This document shows, piece after piece, positions 35,478 to 45,154 of a stretch of DNA of 64,000 nt. The position numbers and the translations under genes were made by a program. Numbering within the stretch: position 1 is the first letter of the stretch; every line of letters starts with the position of its first letter. Below the pieces are notes generated by a model that had not been told where the DNA came from, ran no database searches, and saw only the letters and a list, made by a program, of their open reading frames with translations. Source of the DNA: Dyadobacter sp. CY323 (GTDB lineage: Bacteria > Bacteroidota > Bacteroidia > Cytophagales > Spirosomataceae); the NCBI RefSeq assembly GCF_021390245.1, contig NZ_JAJUXH010000009.1, forward strand, positions 163,673 through 227,672, read 5' to 3'.

Positions 35478-36977
35478 ATGACCCTTATTTCTTTCCGGGA
35501 CGTTTCTGTCCGCAAATACGATACGACTGTTCTGCTGAATATCAACTGGCAGGTTGAAAACCATCAAAACTGGGCGATCGTTGGCCCGAATGGATCCGGG
35601 AAGACGATATTACTGGATGTAATCGCCGGAAAATGGCCGGTGGCGTCCGGAAAAATCACGTATAACTGGTCGGAATCTCTGAGAGAAACCGTGGAGCTTG
35701 TTTCTAATGATTATTCTTTCAACCGCATTGTAAATGCGGGTGCGGAATACTACCAGCAGCGTTTTTATGCCTACGAGTCCGAACGCGCGCCATCCGTGCG
35801 GGCGATCCTGACCGACCAGCTGAAACCCGTCGGGACCGTGGATGAGAAATCAGTAGAACTGGCCCCGTCGAAAGTCAGTGAAGAGTCTTTGATGGCGATT
35901 TGCGAATTACTTTCCATTACCCATTTGCTGGATCATCCGTTTGTGACACTTTCCAATGGCGAAACCAGACGAATGCTTTTGGCAAAATCATTATTAAAAA
36001 AACCAAAAGTGTTACTGCTCGATAATGCATTCAGCGGGTTGGATGTACATTCTAGGGAGGTTTTGAGAAACGCATTGACTTCGCTTTCTGATCACGGCGT
36101 CACGATTATCATGGCAACCACGGCTACCGAAATTCCTCCGTGCATTACCGATATTTTGGAATTGAATGCAGGACAAATAAGTAAGCTATGTCTTGTTGGT
36201 GAATTTAAAACAAAATCAGAATCAGCCATTTATCCAAAACCGGATCCTGAGAAACTCGCTCATTTCGGATATCCTGCGTTCAGGGATTTCCAAAATGCAC
36301 TGGACCTCAGAAACATTACTGTAAAATATCATGATCAACTTATTCTGAATCGTGTAAACTGGAAAATTAAAAAAGGAGAGAAATGGGCACTTTCCGGTCC
36401 GAATGGATCTGGGAAATCTACTTTGCTGAGCATTATTACAGCTGATAACCCGCAGCGTTTTGCCAATAATTTTGATTTGTTTGACCAAAAACGAGGCGGA
36501 ATTGGGGCTTCCATTTGGGATATCAAACAAAAGATCGGACACGTGTCTCCGGAGCTACATCTCTATTTCCCAAGGAATACTACCGTGTTCAAAACCATCG
36601 CTTCCGGCTTTTTCGACGCAACCGGCGTGTTTTTCAAGAAATTAACTGATGAACAAATTGAACGGGTACATGAGGTCGCCGAACTTCTTCATGTGCATTC
36701 GCTCATTGAAAAAGACTTTTCGCAATTGTCAAAAGGTCAGCAGCGAATGGTGTTGCTGGCCCGTGCATTGGTAAAAAATCCTCCGTTACTCATTTTGGAC
36801 GAGCCTTGTCAGGGACTTGATACAGAGTCCATTGAATATTTCAAATCAGTTGTCAATGCCATTTGCGATACGGATCTGAGAACGCTGATTTATGTGTCGC
36901 ATTATCCGCATGAAATCCCGGATTGTGTGACGCATTACATCAAGCTTGAAAGCGGTAGAGTAGCGAGTTACCAATGA
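35478..36977 (+). CDS. ABC-type ATPase with two nucleotide-binding domains (ModF-like)
   Basis: A 499-residue soluble protein with two fused ABC ATPase domains and no membrane part, the plan of E. coli ModF/PhrA. NBD1 has Walker A GPNGSGKT near 36-43, signature LSNGETRR and Walker B VLLLDNAFSGLD. NBD2 has Walker A GPNGSGKST near 306-314, signature LSKGQQRM and LLILDEPCQGLD. In NBD1 the catalytic glutamate after the Walker B aspartate is asparagine, so only NBD2 should hydrolyse ATP well. No permease is adjacent. It could be a molybdenum-type or translation/repair-type ATPase; the family name does not settle this. Confidence 0.85.
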   Translation: MTLISFRDVSVRKYDTTVLLNINWQVENHQNWAIVGPNGSGKTILLDVIAGKWPVASGKITYNWSESLRETVELVSNDYSFNRIVNAGAEYYQQRFYAYESERAPSVRAILTDQLKPVGTVDEKSVELAPSKVSEESLMAICELLSITHLLDHPFVTLSNGETRRMLLAKSLLKKPKVLLLDNAFSGLDVHSREVLRNALTSLSDHGVTIIMATTATEIPPCITDILELNAGQISKLCLVGEFKTKSESAIYPKPDPEKLAHFGYPAFRDFQNALDLRNITVKYHDQLILNRVNWKIKKGEKWALSGPNGSGKSTLLSIITADNPQRFANNFDLFDQKRGGIGASIWDIKQKIGHVSPELHLYFPRNTTVFKTIASGFFDATGVFFKKLTDEQIERVHEVAELLHVHSLIEKDFSQLSKGQQRMVLLARALVKNPPLLILDEPCQGLDTESIEYFKSVVNAICDTDLRTLIYVSHYPHEIPDCVTHYIKLESGRVASYQ

Positions 36978-37058
36978 AAAAGGCTGATTTCCCGAATCAG
37001 TAAAATGACGCTATATTTATAATTCCTACAAGAATAACCTAAAAACATCTCCGCATTC

Positions 37059-38618
37059 ATGGAATCCAACTCTGCCGCCACTTCAAAAACAGAACATTTA
37101 GACCAAAAAAATGCTGAGGCCGATCTGGGTGGCGGTGAAAAAAGGATCCAGGCGCAACACCAGAAAGGGAAGTTGACTGCGCGAGAGCGGATTTCGGTAT
37201 TGTTAGACGAAGGTTCGTTTGAAGAAATCGGCCGGTTTGTTTTACACCGCAGCAAGGATTTTGGTCTGGACAAAGAACATTACCTCGGCGATGGCGTGGT
37301 AACCGGATATGGTAAAATCAACGGTCGCCTGGTCTACATTTTCGCGCAGGATTTTACGGTTTTTGGAGGCTCACTTTCCGAAACACATGCGGAGAAAATC
37401 TGCAAGATCATGGATTTGGCGATGAAAAACGGCGCGCCTGTAATTGGTTTGAACGATTCGGGAGGTGCCCGCATTCAGGAAGGTGTACTTTCGCTGGCGG
37501 GTTATGCGGATATTTTTTACAAAAATACATTGGCTTCCGGCGTTGTTCCGCAAATCTCCGCGGTAATGGGCCCGTGCGCCGGCGGGGCGGTATACTCTCC
37601 TGCCATTACGGATTTTATCTTCATGGTGGAGAATACGAGTTACATGTTCGTTACCGGACCGAATGTAGTAAAAACGGTGACGCACGAAGAAGTAACTTCC
37701 GAGGAATTGGGCGGCGCGATGACGCACGCCACCAAATCGGGCGTTACGCATTTTGTCTCTCCGAATGAAGTCGAATGCCTTTTATCCATTAAAAAACTGC
37801 TCGGCTACATTCCACAAAACTGTGAAGACGCCGCGCCGCGCTATCCTTACCTGCTCGGCGACGAATCCCGCCCTGCATTAACGACGATCATTCCGGAAAG
37901 TACCAACCAGCCTTACGACATGCGGGAAGTCATTACCGAGATTGTCGATACGGACAGTTTTTTCGAGGCACATCAGAATTTTGCTGAAAATATCGTGGTC
38001 GGTTTCGCCCGGCTTGCTGGTAGAAGTATTGGCATTGTGGCCAATCAACCGGCGGTTCTGGCTGGTGTTCTCGACATTCATGCAAGCCAGAAGGCGGCGC
38101 GGTTTGTGCGCTTTTGCGATAGTTTCAATGTTCCGTTGCTTGTTCTGGAGGACGTTCCCGGTTTCCTCCCAGGCACCGATCAGGAATGGAATGCGATCAT
38201 TACCAATGGCGCAAAGCTTTTATATGCATTTTGCGAAGCCACTGTCCCGCGCATTACCGTCATTACGCGCAAAGCGTACGGAGGCGCGTACGATGTAATG
38301 AATTCCAAACACATCGGCGCCGACATGAACTTTGCCTGGCCCACTGCTGAAATTGCGGTAATGGGAGCTAGCGGCGCGGCGGAAATCATTTTCAAACGCG
38401 AGATTGCGCAGGCTGAAAATCCGCAGGAAAAATTACAGGAGAAAATCGGTGAGTATACCGAGAAATTCGCAAATCCATACCGCGCCGCGCACCGTGGTTA
38501 TATCGATGAAGTGATTTATCCGGAACAAACCCGCGAAAAGCTGATACGCGCATTTGAAATGCTCGAAAACAAGGTAGACGTTTTGCCAAGAAAGAAACAC
38601 GGCAATATTCCGCTTTAA
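37059..38618 (+). CDS. Acyl-CoA carboxylase beta (carboxyltransferase) subunit
   Basis: Carboxyltransferase subunit of the propionyl/methylcrotonyl-CoA carboxylase type, 519 residues, moving carboxyl from biotin to an acyl-CoA. Crotonase-like fold with SGGARIQEG at 134-142 and the oxyanion segment [10 protein letters not shown] at 171-180 in the N half; [13 protein letters not shown] in the C half. Full length matches PccB-like proteins. The biotin carrier and biotin carboxylase are not adjacent; a biotin-domain protein is encoded at 61850. Acyl specificity is not determinable. Confidence 0.94.
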   Translation: MESNSAATSKTEHLDQKNAEADLGGGEKRIQAQHQKGKLTARERISVLLDEGSFEEIGRFVLHRSKDFGLDKEHYLGDGVVTGYGKINGRLVYIFAQDFTVFGGSLSETHAEKICKIMDLAMKNGAPVIGLNDSGGARIQEGVLSLAGYADIFYKNTLASGVVPQISAVMGPCAGGAVYSPAITDFIFMVENTSYMFVTGPNVVKTVTHEEVTSEELGGAMTHATKSGVTHFVSPNEVECLLSIKKLLGYIPQNCEDAAPRYPYLLGDESRPALTTIIPESTNQPYDMREVITEIVDTDSFFEAHQNFAENIVVGFARLAGRSIGIVANQPAVLAGVLDIHASQKAARFVRFCDSFNVPLLVLEDVPGFLPGTDQEWNAIITNGAKLLYAFCEATVPRITVITRKAYGGAYDVMNSKHIGADMNFAWPTAEIAVMGASGAAEIIFKREIAQAENPQEKLQEKIGEYTEKFANPYRAAHRGYIDEVIYPEQTREKLIRAFEMLENKVDVLPRKKHGNIPL

Positions 38619-38787
38619 CCTTTCCTGAGATGTCTTTTAGGAATGTTAGGGGAAATCGTGTTTCATTCTCAAGGAATTCCGCGTTAATCAAATGCTACGC
38701 CGGGAGCAGATTGCTACATTCTAATTATTATCATAATTTCACAACTATATATTAGTAACCAATTTTATTCCTAAATCTCTTCGACTA

Positions 38788-40062
38788 ATGAAAGAAAAGA
38801 AAGGTATTTCTACGTCCAGGCGAAACTTCATTAAAGGTTCGCTGGCGACGGTTGCCACTTTTTCCATTGTTCCCCGCCACGTATTGGGCAAAGGTTATAT
38901 CGCCCCGAGTGATCAGCTTACCAAAGCCATTGTCGGGACCGGCTCCATGGGCCGCGGTCACATCCCATATGCCGGGACAAAGGTGGTAGCACTTTGTGAT
39001 GTGGATAAAAAGCACCTGGAAACAGCCGTTGGAATGGTGGAAAAAGGCGTGAAGACTTTCTCCGATTACCGTGAAGTGATACAGCTGCCGGAGGTGGATA
39101 TCGTACACGTCGCTACCCCGCCCCACTGGCACGGGATCATCGCCGCCGACGCTGCGCGCGCTGGAAAAGATGTATGGTGTGAAAAACCGATGACGAGGAC
39201 AATTGGTGAGGGAAAACGTCTGGTGGAAGCTGTCCAGCAGCATGGCCGCATTTTCAGGCTGAATACCTGGTTCCGTTTTGAGGATAATTTTTACGGAATG
39301 CGGACACCGGTAAAACCCATTAAAAAACTCGTTCAAAGTGGGTTGCTAGGCTGGCCATTAAAAGTGACGGTAAGTAAACACACGGGTTTTGACTGGAAAT
39401 TTTATTGGGTTGGAAATACAAACAATGCGCCCCAACCTGTACCTGCCGAGCTCGATTACGAAATGTGGCTTGGGCCTGCACCTTACAAACCGTATAATGA
39501 ACATCGCGTTCACCAGACTTTCCGGGGGTATTGGGATTACGATGGCGGCGGGCTCGGCGATATGGGCCAGCATTACCTCGATCCGGTCCAGTACTTTCTT
39601 GGAAAAGACGATACCAGCCCGGTGAGCGTGGAAGTGGATGCCCCGCAGCAGCACACCGAGGCAGTGGGAACATGGAGACGCATTACCTATACCTATGCCG
39701 ACGGTTGCCAGATCGTTCTGGACGGTGAGGCCAAAGATGAAAAGGTAGCTTACATCGAAGGTCCAAAAGGCAAACTTTACCCGAATTTCAGATCGGATAT
39801 TCCGGATCTTGAAAAGAAACTGGCGGCTTTCCCGGACCCTGAACCTCAGGTAACGGATTTTGTCGATGCTGTCAAAAACCGCAAGAAATTCGCATTGAAT
39901 GAGGAAAACGGTCACCGCTCCTGCACGATCGTGAATATGGGACTGGCTGCATTACGGCTTGGACGCTCGCTCAAATATGATCCCGACAAACAGGAATTTA
40001 TTGACGATGAAGGTGCAAACCGGTTGATCAACCAGCCTATGCGTGGGCCGTGGACGATTTAA
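38788..40062 (+). CDS. Gfo/Idh/MocA family oxidoreductase, Tat-exported
   Basis: NAD(P)-dependent sugar oxidoreductase, 424 residues. A twin-arginine signal is at the N-terminus (TSRRNFIKG, R11-R12), so it is folded before export to the periplasm. Rossmann motif GTGSMG is at 50-55, and EKP is at 132-134 with the conserved lysine K133. The C-terminal alpha/beta domain contains GGGLGDMGQHYLDP. The two downstream genes (HEAT/DUF1080 and SMP-30-like) suggest a role in oxidising sugars at C3, as in known 3-keto-glycoside pathways; cofactor recycling in the periplasm is unexplained. Confidence 0.92.
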   Translation: MKEKKGISTSRRNFIKGSLATVATFSIVPRHVLGKGYIAPSDQLTKAIVGTGSMGRGHIPYAGTKVVALCDVDKKHLETAVGMVEKGVKTFSDYREVIQLPEVDIVHVATPPHWHGIIAADAARAGKDVWCEKPMTRTIGEGKRLVEAVQQHGRIFRLNTWFRFEDNFYGMRTPVKPIKKLVQSGLLGWPLKVTVSKHTGFDWKFYWVGNTNNAPQPVPAELDYEMWLGPAPYKPYNEHRVHQTFRGYWDYDGGGLGDMGQHYLDPVQYFLGKDDTSPVSVEVDAPQQHTEAVGTWRRITYTYADGCQIVLDGEAKDEKVAYIEGPKGKLYPNFRSDIPDLEKKLAAFPDPEPQVTDFVDAVKNRKKFALNEENGHRSCTIVNMGLAALRLGRSLKYDPDKQEFIDDEGANRLINQPMRGPWTI

Positions 40063-40130
40063 TTAACCAATTTCCTTTTCAAGATCTTTAACAACAAAGG
40101 CTGGGCAAGCTGCAACCAGCGTAACAGACA

Positions 40131-43100
40131 ATGAAAAAAACAATATATACCATCCTCGCGTTTTTCCTGATCGTATCCCCGGGAATCGCGCAGACTGATG
40201 CTTCCATGACCAATAAAATAGAGGTACTTTTCTCGAAGATCCCCGCTGAAAATGAGGCCGGATTAAAGAAAAACATGGAAACCCTCGAGCAACTGGGCAA
40301 ACCCGCATTGGTTCAGATCGCATCGATGCTGAAACCACTCGGAAAAGGAAATAACGCCAAAGTCGAGTATGCATTGGGCGGGTTCACTTACTACGCTTCT
40401 CAGGCGGGCAAAGAAACGGCACGTAAAAATGCAGCCGAAGCGTATGCCGAAGCATTGGGCAATGTGAATGACCCGGACAATAAAAACTTTCTGATTTACC
40501 AATTACAAACCGTTGGTAAAGATGAATCCGTCAACATTTTAAAAAGCTACCTCACTGACGAGAGATTGTCCGCCCCGGCAGCGCGCGCATTATCGAGAAT
40601 TGGCACACCTGCTGCTGGCGCCGCATTATTGCAGTCATTAAACGGTTCAAAAGGCGGCATTCAAATCTCCATTACGGAGGCACTCGGCGGGGTCAGATAC
40701 AAAGAAGCTGCGTCAGAAATTGAAAAAACAGCCGTCAGTACCGACCTTAATTTGCGCAAAGTAAGCTTGTATTCACTTTCGGAAATTGGCGCACCGTCTT
40801 CTGAATCCATTTTACAGGCTGCTGCACAAAAGGTAAAATATGGTTATGACGAGGCAGACGCAACAGCAGTTTATCTAAAATATTTGGCCCGGTTGGCTGA
40901 AAATGGAAATGCAGCGATCGCTGAAAAAGCGGCACTGGCATTAATCGCCGCGGCGACGGACCCGAAACAAACGTCCACGAAATCGTCAGCATTGAAGATT
41001 TATTCGGATATCAAAAAACGCGAATCGGTTCCTGTACTGGTAGCTGCCATGCAAAATGACGATCCGCAATATCGCGCAGCTGCATTAAAACTGGGACAAA
41101 AATACCTGATGGCCGATGGAACACGCCCGTGGCTGGCAGCATCCAAAAAAGCGTTGCCGGAAGTTCAGGCAGAAATTATCTACATGCTAGGTCGTGCCGA
41201 ATCGAAAGATGCATTGCCTGAAATTCTTAAATCCTTGAAATCAAAGGATACGAAAGTGAAGATGGCTTCCATTTGGGCGGCGGGAAAAATTGGCGGAGAA
41301 ACGGTAATCCCGAGTTTGCTGGCTGTTTTGAAAACGGCCAATGCAGAAGAAGTAGCGGCTGTAAAAAGCAGCTTACTAACTTCAAAAGGCGCAGGCTTGA
41401 CGAACCAACTGGCGTCTGCATTGCCAACACTTCCTGTGTCCGCGCAGCCTGCGGTGATCGATGTACTGGCTGCGAGAGGTGCTGACTCCAAGCTTCCCGC
41501 GGTTTGGGCATTGTTGAAAAGTACCAATCCGGAAGTCAAAAAATCTGCATTTACGGCATTGAAATCACTGGTTGGCAGCAAGGATTTACCTGAATTATAC
41601 AAGTTACTGAATACAGTAAACAGCCCGGAAGAAATCGCCGCAACACAAAAAGCGATCTCCGCAAGCGTTAAATCCGCCGGTGATATGAATGCGCAAACCG
41701 ACCTGATCCTGAAACAAATGCAAGCTTCTCCGGCTGAGAAACAAGGGAATTATCTGGCTGTTTTGTCAAGCATTGGCGGTAAAAAAGCATTATCATCTGT
41801 CGCGGCATCTTACAAGAACGGAACGGGTGACATGAAGAAAGCGGCGATCAGCGCGATGGCTTCCTGGGCTGATGCGAGCGCGGCCGGCGAAATGTTGGCC
41901 ATTGCAAAATCAACCTCCGATGCGGATGATTTTAATGCGGCATTGCTGGGATATGTTTCCGCCGTTTCAAAATCCCCAAAAACACCTGCCATTAAAGTGA
42001 TCAAGTTGCGCGAGGCGATGAGCCTGGCCAAAACCGATGCCCAAAAAGAAGCAATCCTGAAAGAATTGCCGAGATTACGCACATTCAATGCCATGCTTTT
42101 TGCTGGTAAGTACCTGGACAATGCCGCCACACAACAGGCTGCTGCACAAGCAGTAATGAGTATTGGGTTGGCAAACAAAGGCTTTTATGGCACGGAAGTT
42201 CGTGACTTACTGACCAAAGCATCTTCCGTTCTGCAAGGAAAGGATAGTGAGTATCAGAAAGAATCCATTCGGAGACATTTGTCCGAGTTGCCAAAAGAAG
42301 GCGGTTTTGTTTCATTGTTTAACGGAAAAGACCTTTCGGGCTGGAAGGGATTGGTAGAAAACCCGATCGCGAGAAGCAAAATGAGCGCGGATACATTGGC
42401 CGCCAAACAGAAGAAGGCAGATGCTGCTGCCATGAAAGACTGGTATGCAAAAGATGGTGAACTCGTATTCTCCGGGCACGGAAACAACCTTTGTACCGTA
42501 AAACAATACGGTGATTTTGAAATGTATGTCGACTGGAAAATCCTGAAAGATGGCGATGCCGGCATTTATCTTCGTGGTACGCCGCAGGTGCAGATCTGGG
42601 ATACGTCGCGCGTGGATGTAGGTGCGCAGGTTGGTTCTGGTGGTTTATATAACAATCAGAAAAACCCTAGCAAACCTTCGAAACTGGCCGATAATGCAAT
42701 CGGAGATTGGAATACGTTTCACATTACTATGATCGGCGACCGCGTTTCGGTGGATTTAAATGGAGAAAATGTCGTGGATAATGTGGTTTTGGAAAATTAC
42801 TGGGACCGTAACCTGCCGATTTTCGCTGCGGAACAACTGGAACTTCAGGCCCACGGAAACCAGATCAACTACCGCGACATTTACGTTCGCGAAATTCCAC
42901 GCCAGAATACATTCGAACTATCGGAAGCAGAGAAGAAAGCAGGTTTCAAAGTGCTTTTCGACGGAACCAATATGTTTGAATGGACCGGCAATAAAACCGA
43001 TTACTTTATCGACAACGGCGAATTGGTGGTTGATCCGAAAAAAGGCGGCAGCGGTAATTTGTATACCAAAGATGAGTACAGTGATTTTGAGTTCCGTTTT

Positions 43101-43574
43101 GAATTTCAACTCACGCCAGGCGCAAATAATGGTCTGGGAATCCGTGCCCCGAACACGGGAGATGCGGCATATTCAGGGACCGAAATCCAGATTCTGGATA
43201 ACGATGCCGATATCTACAAAGACCTGCAGGTATATCAGTATCACGGCTCGGCATATGGAATTATCCCCGCCAAAAGAGGATTTCTGAAACCTACCGGCGA
43301 GTGGAACTACGAAGAAGTGTGGATAAAAGGTTCTAAAATTAAGGTTACTTTGAATGGAACGGTCATTTTGGATGGCGATCTTGCAGAAGCCAGCAAAAAC
43401 GGAACGCTCGATCACAAAGAGCATCCGGGACTTAAACGTACCAGCGGCTATATTGGCTTCCTGGGTCACGGATCCCCATTGAAATTCAGGAATATCCGGA
43501 TCAATGACCTGACTAAAGTGAAGGATGAGCCGGTGACGGTTTCAGACAAGAAATCAAAAAAGAAGAAGAAATAA
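40131..43574 (+). CDS. HEAT-repeat protein with two C-terminal DUF1080 domains
   Basis: Secreted protein of 1147 residues (signal peptide about 1-22, ending GIAQ). Residues ~30-700 are alpha-helical HEAT/Armadillo-like repeats rich in Ala and Lys. Two DUF1080 (3-keto-disaccharide hydrolase, concanavalin-like) domains follow: one from about 724 (LFNGKDLSGW), one from about 939 (LFDGTNMFEW). A basic tail ends KKSKKKKK. Such domains hydrolyse 3-keto-glycosides in characterised family members. The HEAT array may dock other proteins or substrate. It follows the oxidoreductase by 68 bp; start is ATG 40131. Confidence 0.85.
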   Translation: MKKTIYTILAFFLIVSPGIAQTDASMTNKIEVLFSKIPAENEAGLKKNMETLEQLGKPALVQIASMLKPLGKGNNAKVEYALGGFTYYASQAGKETARKNAAEAYAEALGNVNDPDNKNFLIYQLQTVGKDESVNILKSYLTDERLSAPAARALSRIGTPAAGAALLQSLNGSKGGIQISITEALGGVRYKEAASEIEKTAVSTDLNLRKVSLYSLSEIGAPSSESILQAAAQKVKYGYDEADATAVYLKYLARLAENGNAAIAEKAALALIAAATDPKQTSTKSSALKIYSDIKKRESVPVLVAAMQNDDPQYRAAALKLGQKYLMADGTRPWLAASKKALPEVQAEIIYMLGRAESKDALPEILKSLKSKDTKVKMASIWAAGKIGGETVIPSLLAVLKTANAEEVAAVKSSLLTSKGAGLTNQLASALPTLPVSAQPAVIDVLAARGADSKLPAVWALLKSTNPEVKKSAFTALKSLVGSKDLPELYKLLNTVNSPEEIAATQKAISASVKSAGDMNAQTDLILKQMQASPAEKQGNYLAVLSSIGGKKALSSVAASYKNGTGDMKKAAISAMASWADASAAGEMLAIAKSTSDADDFNAALLGYVSAVSKSPKTPAIKVIKLREAMSLAKTDAQKEAILKELPRLRTFNAMLFAGKYLDNAATQQAAAQAVMSIGLANKGFYGTEVRDLLTKASSVLQGKDSEYQKESIRRHLSELPKEGGFVSLFNGKDLSGWKGLVENPIARSKMSADTLAAKQKKADAAAMKDWYAKDGELVFSGHGNNLCTVKQYGDFEMYVDWKILKDGDAGIYLRGTPQVQIWDTSRVDVGAQVGSGGLYNNQKNPSKPSKLADNAIGDWNTFHITMIGDRVSVDLNGENVVDNVVLENYWDRNLPIFAAEQLELQAHGNQINYRDIYVREIPRQNTFELSEAEKKAGFKVLFDGTNMFEWTGNKTDYFIDNGELVVDPKKGGSGNLYTKDEYSDFEFRFEFQLTPGANNGLGIRAPNTGDAAYSGTEIQILDNDADIYKDLQVYQYHGSAYGIIPAKRGFLKPTGEWNYEEVWIKGSKIKVTLNGTVILDGDLAEASKNGTLDHKEHPGLKRTSGYIGFLGHGSPLKFRNIRINDLTKVKDEPVTVSDKKSKKKKK

Positions 43575-43583
43575 CATAATTGG

Positions 43584-43660
43584 TTAGTTACAGAAAGTAA
43601 ATAACCCTAGCTTGAACCTTGAGAGGAAGTAAAACCGGTAAATCAACTTTCTGTAACTAA
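43584..43660. repeat. Inverted repeat, 14-bp perfect arms
   Basis: TTAGTTACAGAAAG at 43584-43597 is perfectly complementary to CTTTCTGTAACTAA at 43647-43660, with 49 bases between; one more G-C pair and a G-T pair can extend it. It occupies most of the 96-bp spacer between the DUF1080 and SMP-30-like genes and would form a long stem in the RNA. There is no T run, so it is not a normal terminator; an RNA-processing or stability element is possible. Confidence 0.6.
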
Positions 43661-43670
43661 TCATAAAACT

Positions 43671-44504
43671 ATGAGAATCAAATACATTCTGTTCACTGCA
43701 CTATTAGCCTCTTCCTGCGCATTTACATCGCAGGCCCAACATTCCCTAACAAGGCTTTGGGAGACAGAAGCAACACTTCCTGTTCCGGAATCTGTATTTT
43801 ACAGTGCCCAAAATAAAGTGCTTTATGTAGCTCAGATTGATGGAAATCCCGGAGAAAAAGATGGAAAAGGCGGGATAGCAAAAGTTGGCCTGGATGGTAA
43901 AATCATTAACAAAGACTGGATTACCGGCCTGAATGCGCCGAAAGGAATGGGCGTAAAGGGTAACAAGCTTTATGTGACGGATCTTACTGAAGTGGTAGAA
44001 ATTGATATCAAGGCCGGCAAAATCCTTAAAAAACATCCGGTAGAAGGATCACAATTCCTCAACGATTTGTCCATTGATTCAAAAGGAAATATCTACGTAT
44101 CCGACTCAAGAACAAAAAAAGTGCATTTGATCTCGGACGGAAAAGTATCCACCTATGTGGAAGGTCTGACAGGCCCCAATGGTGTACTTGCAGTCGGCTC
44201 CGATCTGCTGATCGCGGATTCGGGGACATTGAAGAGGCTGGGTACTAACAAACAGATGACGGTTGTCGCAGAAGGTATGGAAAAAAGTACCGATGGGATT
44301 GAAGAAGTGAAGCCGGGCGAGTACATTGTTTCGTGCTGGGCAGGCGTAGTTTATTACGTAGATTCGAATGGGAAAGCAGAAAAATTACTGGATACCAGTG
44401 CAGACAAGATAAATTCTGCCGATATTGGATATGATTCTGTGAAAAAAGTGGTTTACATACCAACTTTCGGAAAAAACAGTGTAGTAGCGTATCAGCTAAA
44501 ATAA
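43671..44504 (+). CDS. SMP-30/gluconolactonase-like beta-propeller protein, secreted
   Basis: 277-residue exported protein with an N-terminal signal that could be read as a lipobox (LLASSC, C16) or an ordinary signal peptide ending TSQAQ. The body is a six-bladed propeller: repeated units such as VLYVAQIDGN, NKLYVTDL, GNIYVSDS, SDLLIADS and KVVYIPTFG. SMP-30 proteins hydrolyse sugar lactones; catalytic metal ligands are not all clear here, so it may be a binding protein. It is the third gene of the sugar cluster and probably acts in the periplasm or at the surface. Confidence 0.75.
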   Translation: MRIKYILFTALLASSCAFTSQAQHSLTRLWETEATLPVPESVFYSAQNKVLYVAQIDGNPGEKDGKGGIAKVGLDGKIINKDWITGLNAPKGMGVKGNKLYVTDLTEVVEIDIKAGKILKKHPVEGSQFLNDLSIDSKGNIYVSDSRTKKVHLISDGKVSTYVEGLTGPNGVLAVGSDLLIADSGTLKRLGTNKQMTVVAEGMEKSTDGIEEVKPGEYIVSCWAGVVYYVDSNGKAEKLLDTSADKINSADIGYDSVKKVVYIPTFGKNSVVAYQLK

Positions 44505-44542
44505 ATATATTTATAACCTAAAAACATTAACACAGGCGTTTC

Positions 44543-45118
44543 ATGGACATTTTTGTTGGGAGTCTTTCTTTTAAGTTAAAGGAAAGCGAGTTGCGTGAGG
44601 CTTTCGAGAAGTACGGAAAAGTTAGCTCCGCGAAAATTATTATTGACAAGATCACGCGACAAAGCAAAGGCTTCGGGTTCGTTGAAATGCCTGAGGAGGA
44701 TGAGGCAAGGTTAGCCATCAGTTCAATGAACGGGGCTGAAATGTACGGAAGAGCATTGGTGGTGAATGAATCTCAAAAAAGAGAACCGGGAACCGCACCA
44801 AGAAGTGATTTCAAAAGAGAAGGTTTTAGTGGCCCACCAAGATCATCCGAAGGAGATAGCCGTCCAAGCAGCCCGCCGAGCGACAGACCTTCGGGAGGTT
44901 ATGCTGGCGGCAGCGCAAATACCGGTGGCGGCGGCAGGGATTTTGGTCCTGATCGCCAAAAAGGAGGAGACAAGAAATTCAGTGGAGGCTATGGAGATCG
45001 TAACAAATCGACCAGGCCTGATAATAAATTTGGTCGCGGCACCGAACCACCTAAAAAGGGAGGCGGCGGATCGAAAAACTACAAAGTCCGGGACGAAGAC
45101 GAAGACGATGCCTGGTGA
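44543..45118 (+). CDS. RNA-binding protein with one RRM and a Gly/Arg-rich tail
   Basis: 191 residues. RRM domain at 1-78 with RNP2 IFVGSL (3-8) and RNP1 KGFGFVEM (42-49), both with aromatic RNA contacts. The tail (80-180) is low-complexity in Gly, Ser, Arg, Pro and Asp and ends in an acidic DEDEDDAW. This is the plan of Bacteroidota and cyanobacterial Rbp proteins thought to bind mRNA; such tails favour multivalent contacts. Cytoplasmic. A terminator follows at once. Confidence 0.93.
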   Translation: MDIFVGSLSFKLKESELREAFEKYGKVSSAKIIIDKITRQSKGFGFVEMPEEDEARLAISSMNGAEMYGRALVVNESQKREPGTAPRSDFKREGFSGPPRSSEGDSRPSSPPSDRPSGGYAGGSANTGGGGRDFGPDRQKGGDKKFSGGYGDRNKSTRPDNKFGRGTEPPKKGGGGSKNYKVRDEDEDDAW

Positions 45119-45126
45119 GAATTTAG

Positions 45127-45153
45127 AAAGACCTGTAAATTTTACAGGTCTTT
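45127..45153. terminator. Bidirectional terminator between RRM and DMT genes
   Basis: Perfect 12-bp stem AAAGACCTGTAA/TTACAGGTCTTT with a 3-base loop, followed by TTTATTT on the plus strand and an AAAT-rich flank on the other. It separates the converging genes. Confidence 0.85.
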
Positions 45154-45154
45154 T

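Noticed and set aside
37034..44527. The 15-mer ATAACCTAAAAACAT occurs upstream of both the carboxylase gene (37034-37048) and the RRM gene (44513-44527).
   Set aside because: About two such 15-base matches are expected by chance in 64 kb (64,000^2/2 divided by 4^15), and positions relative to -7-like boxes differ.
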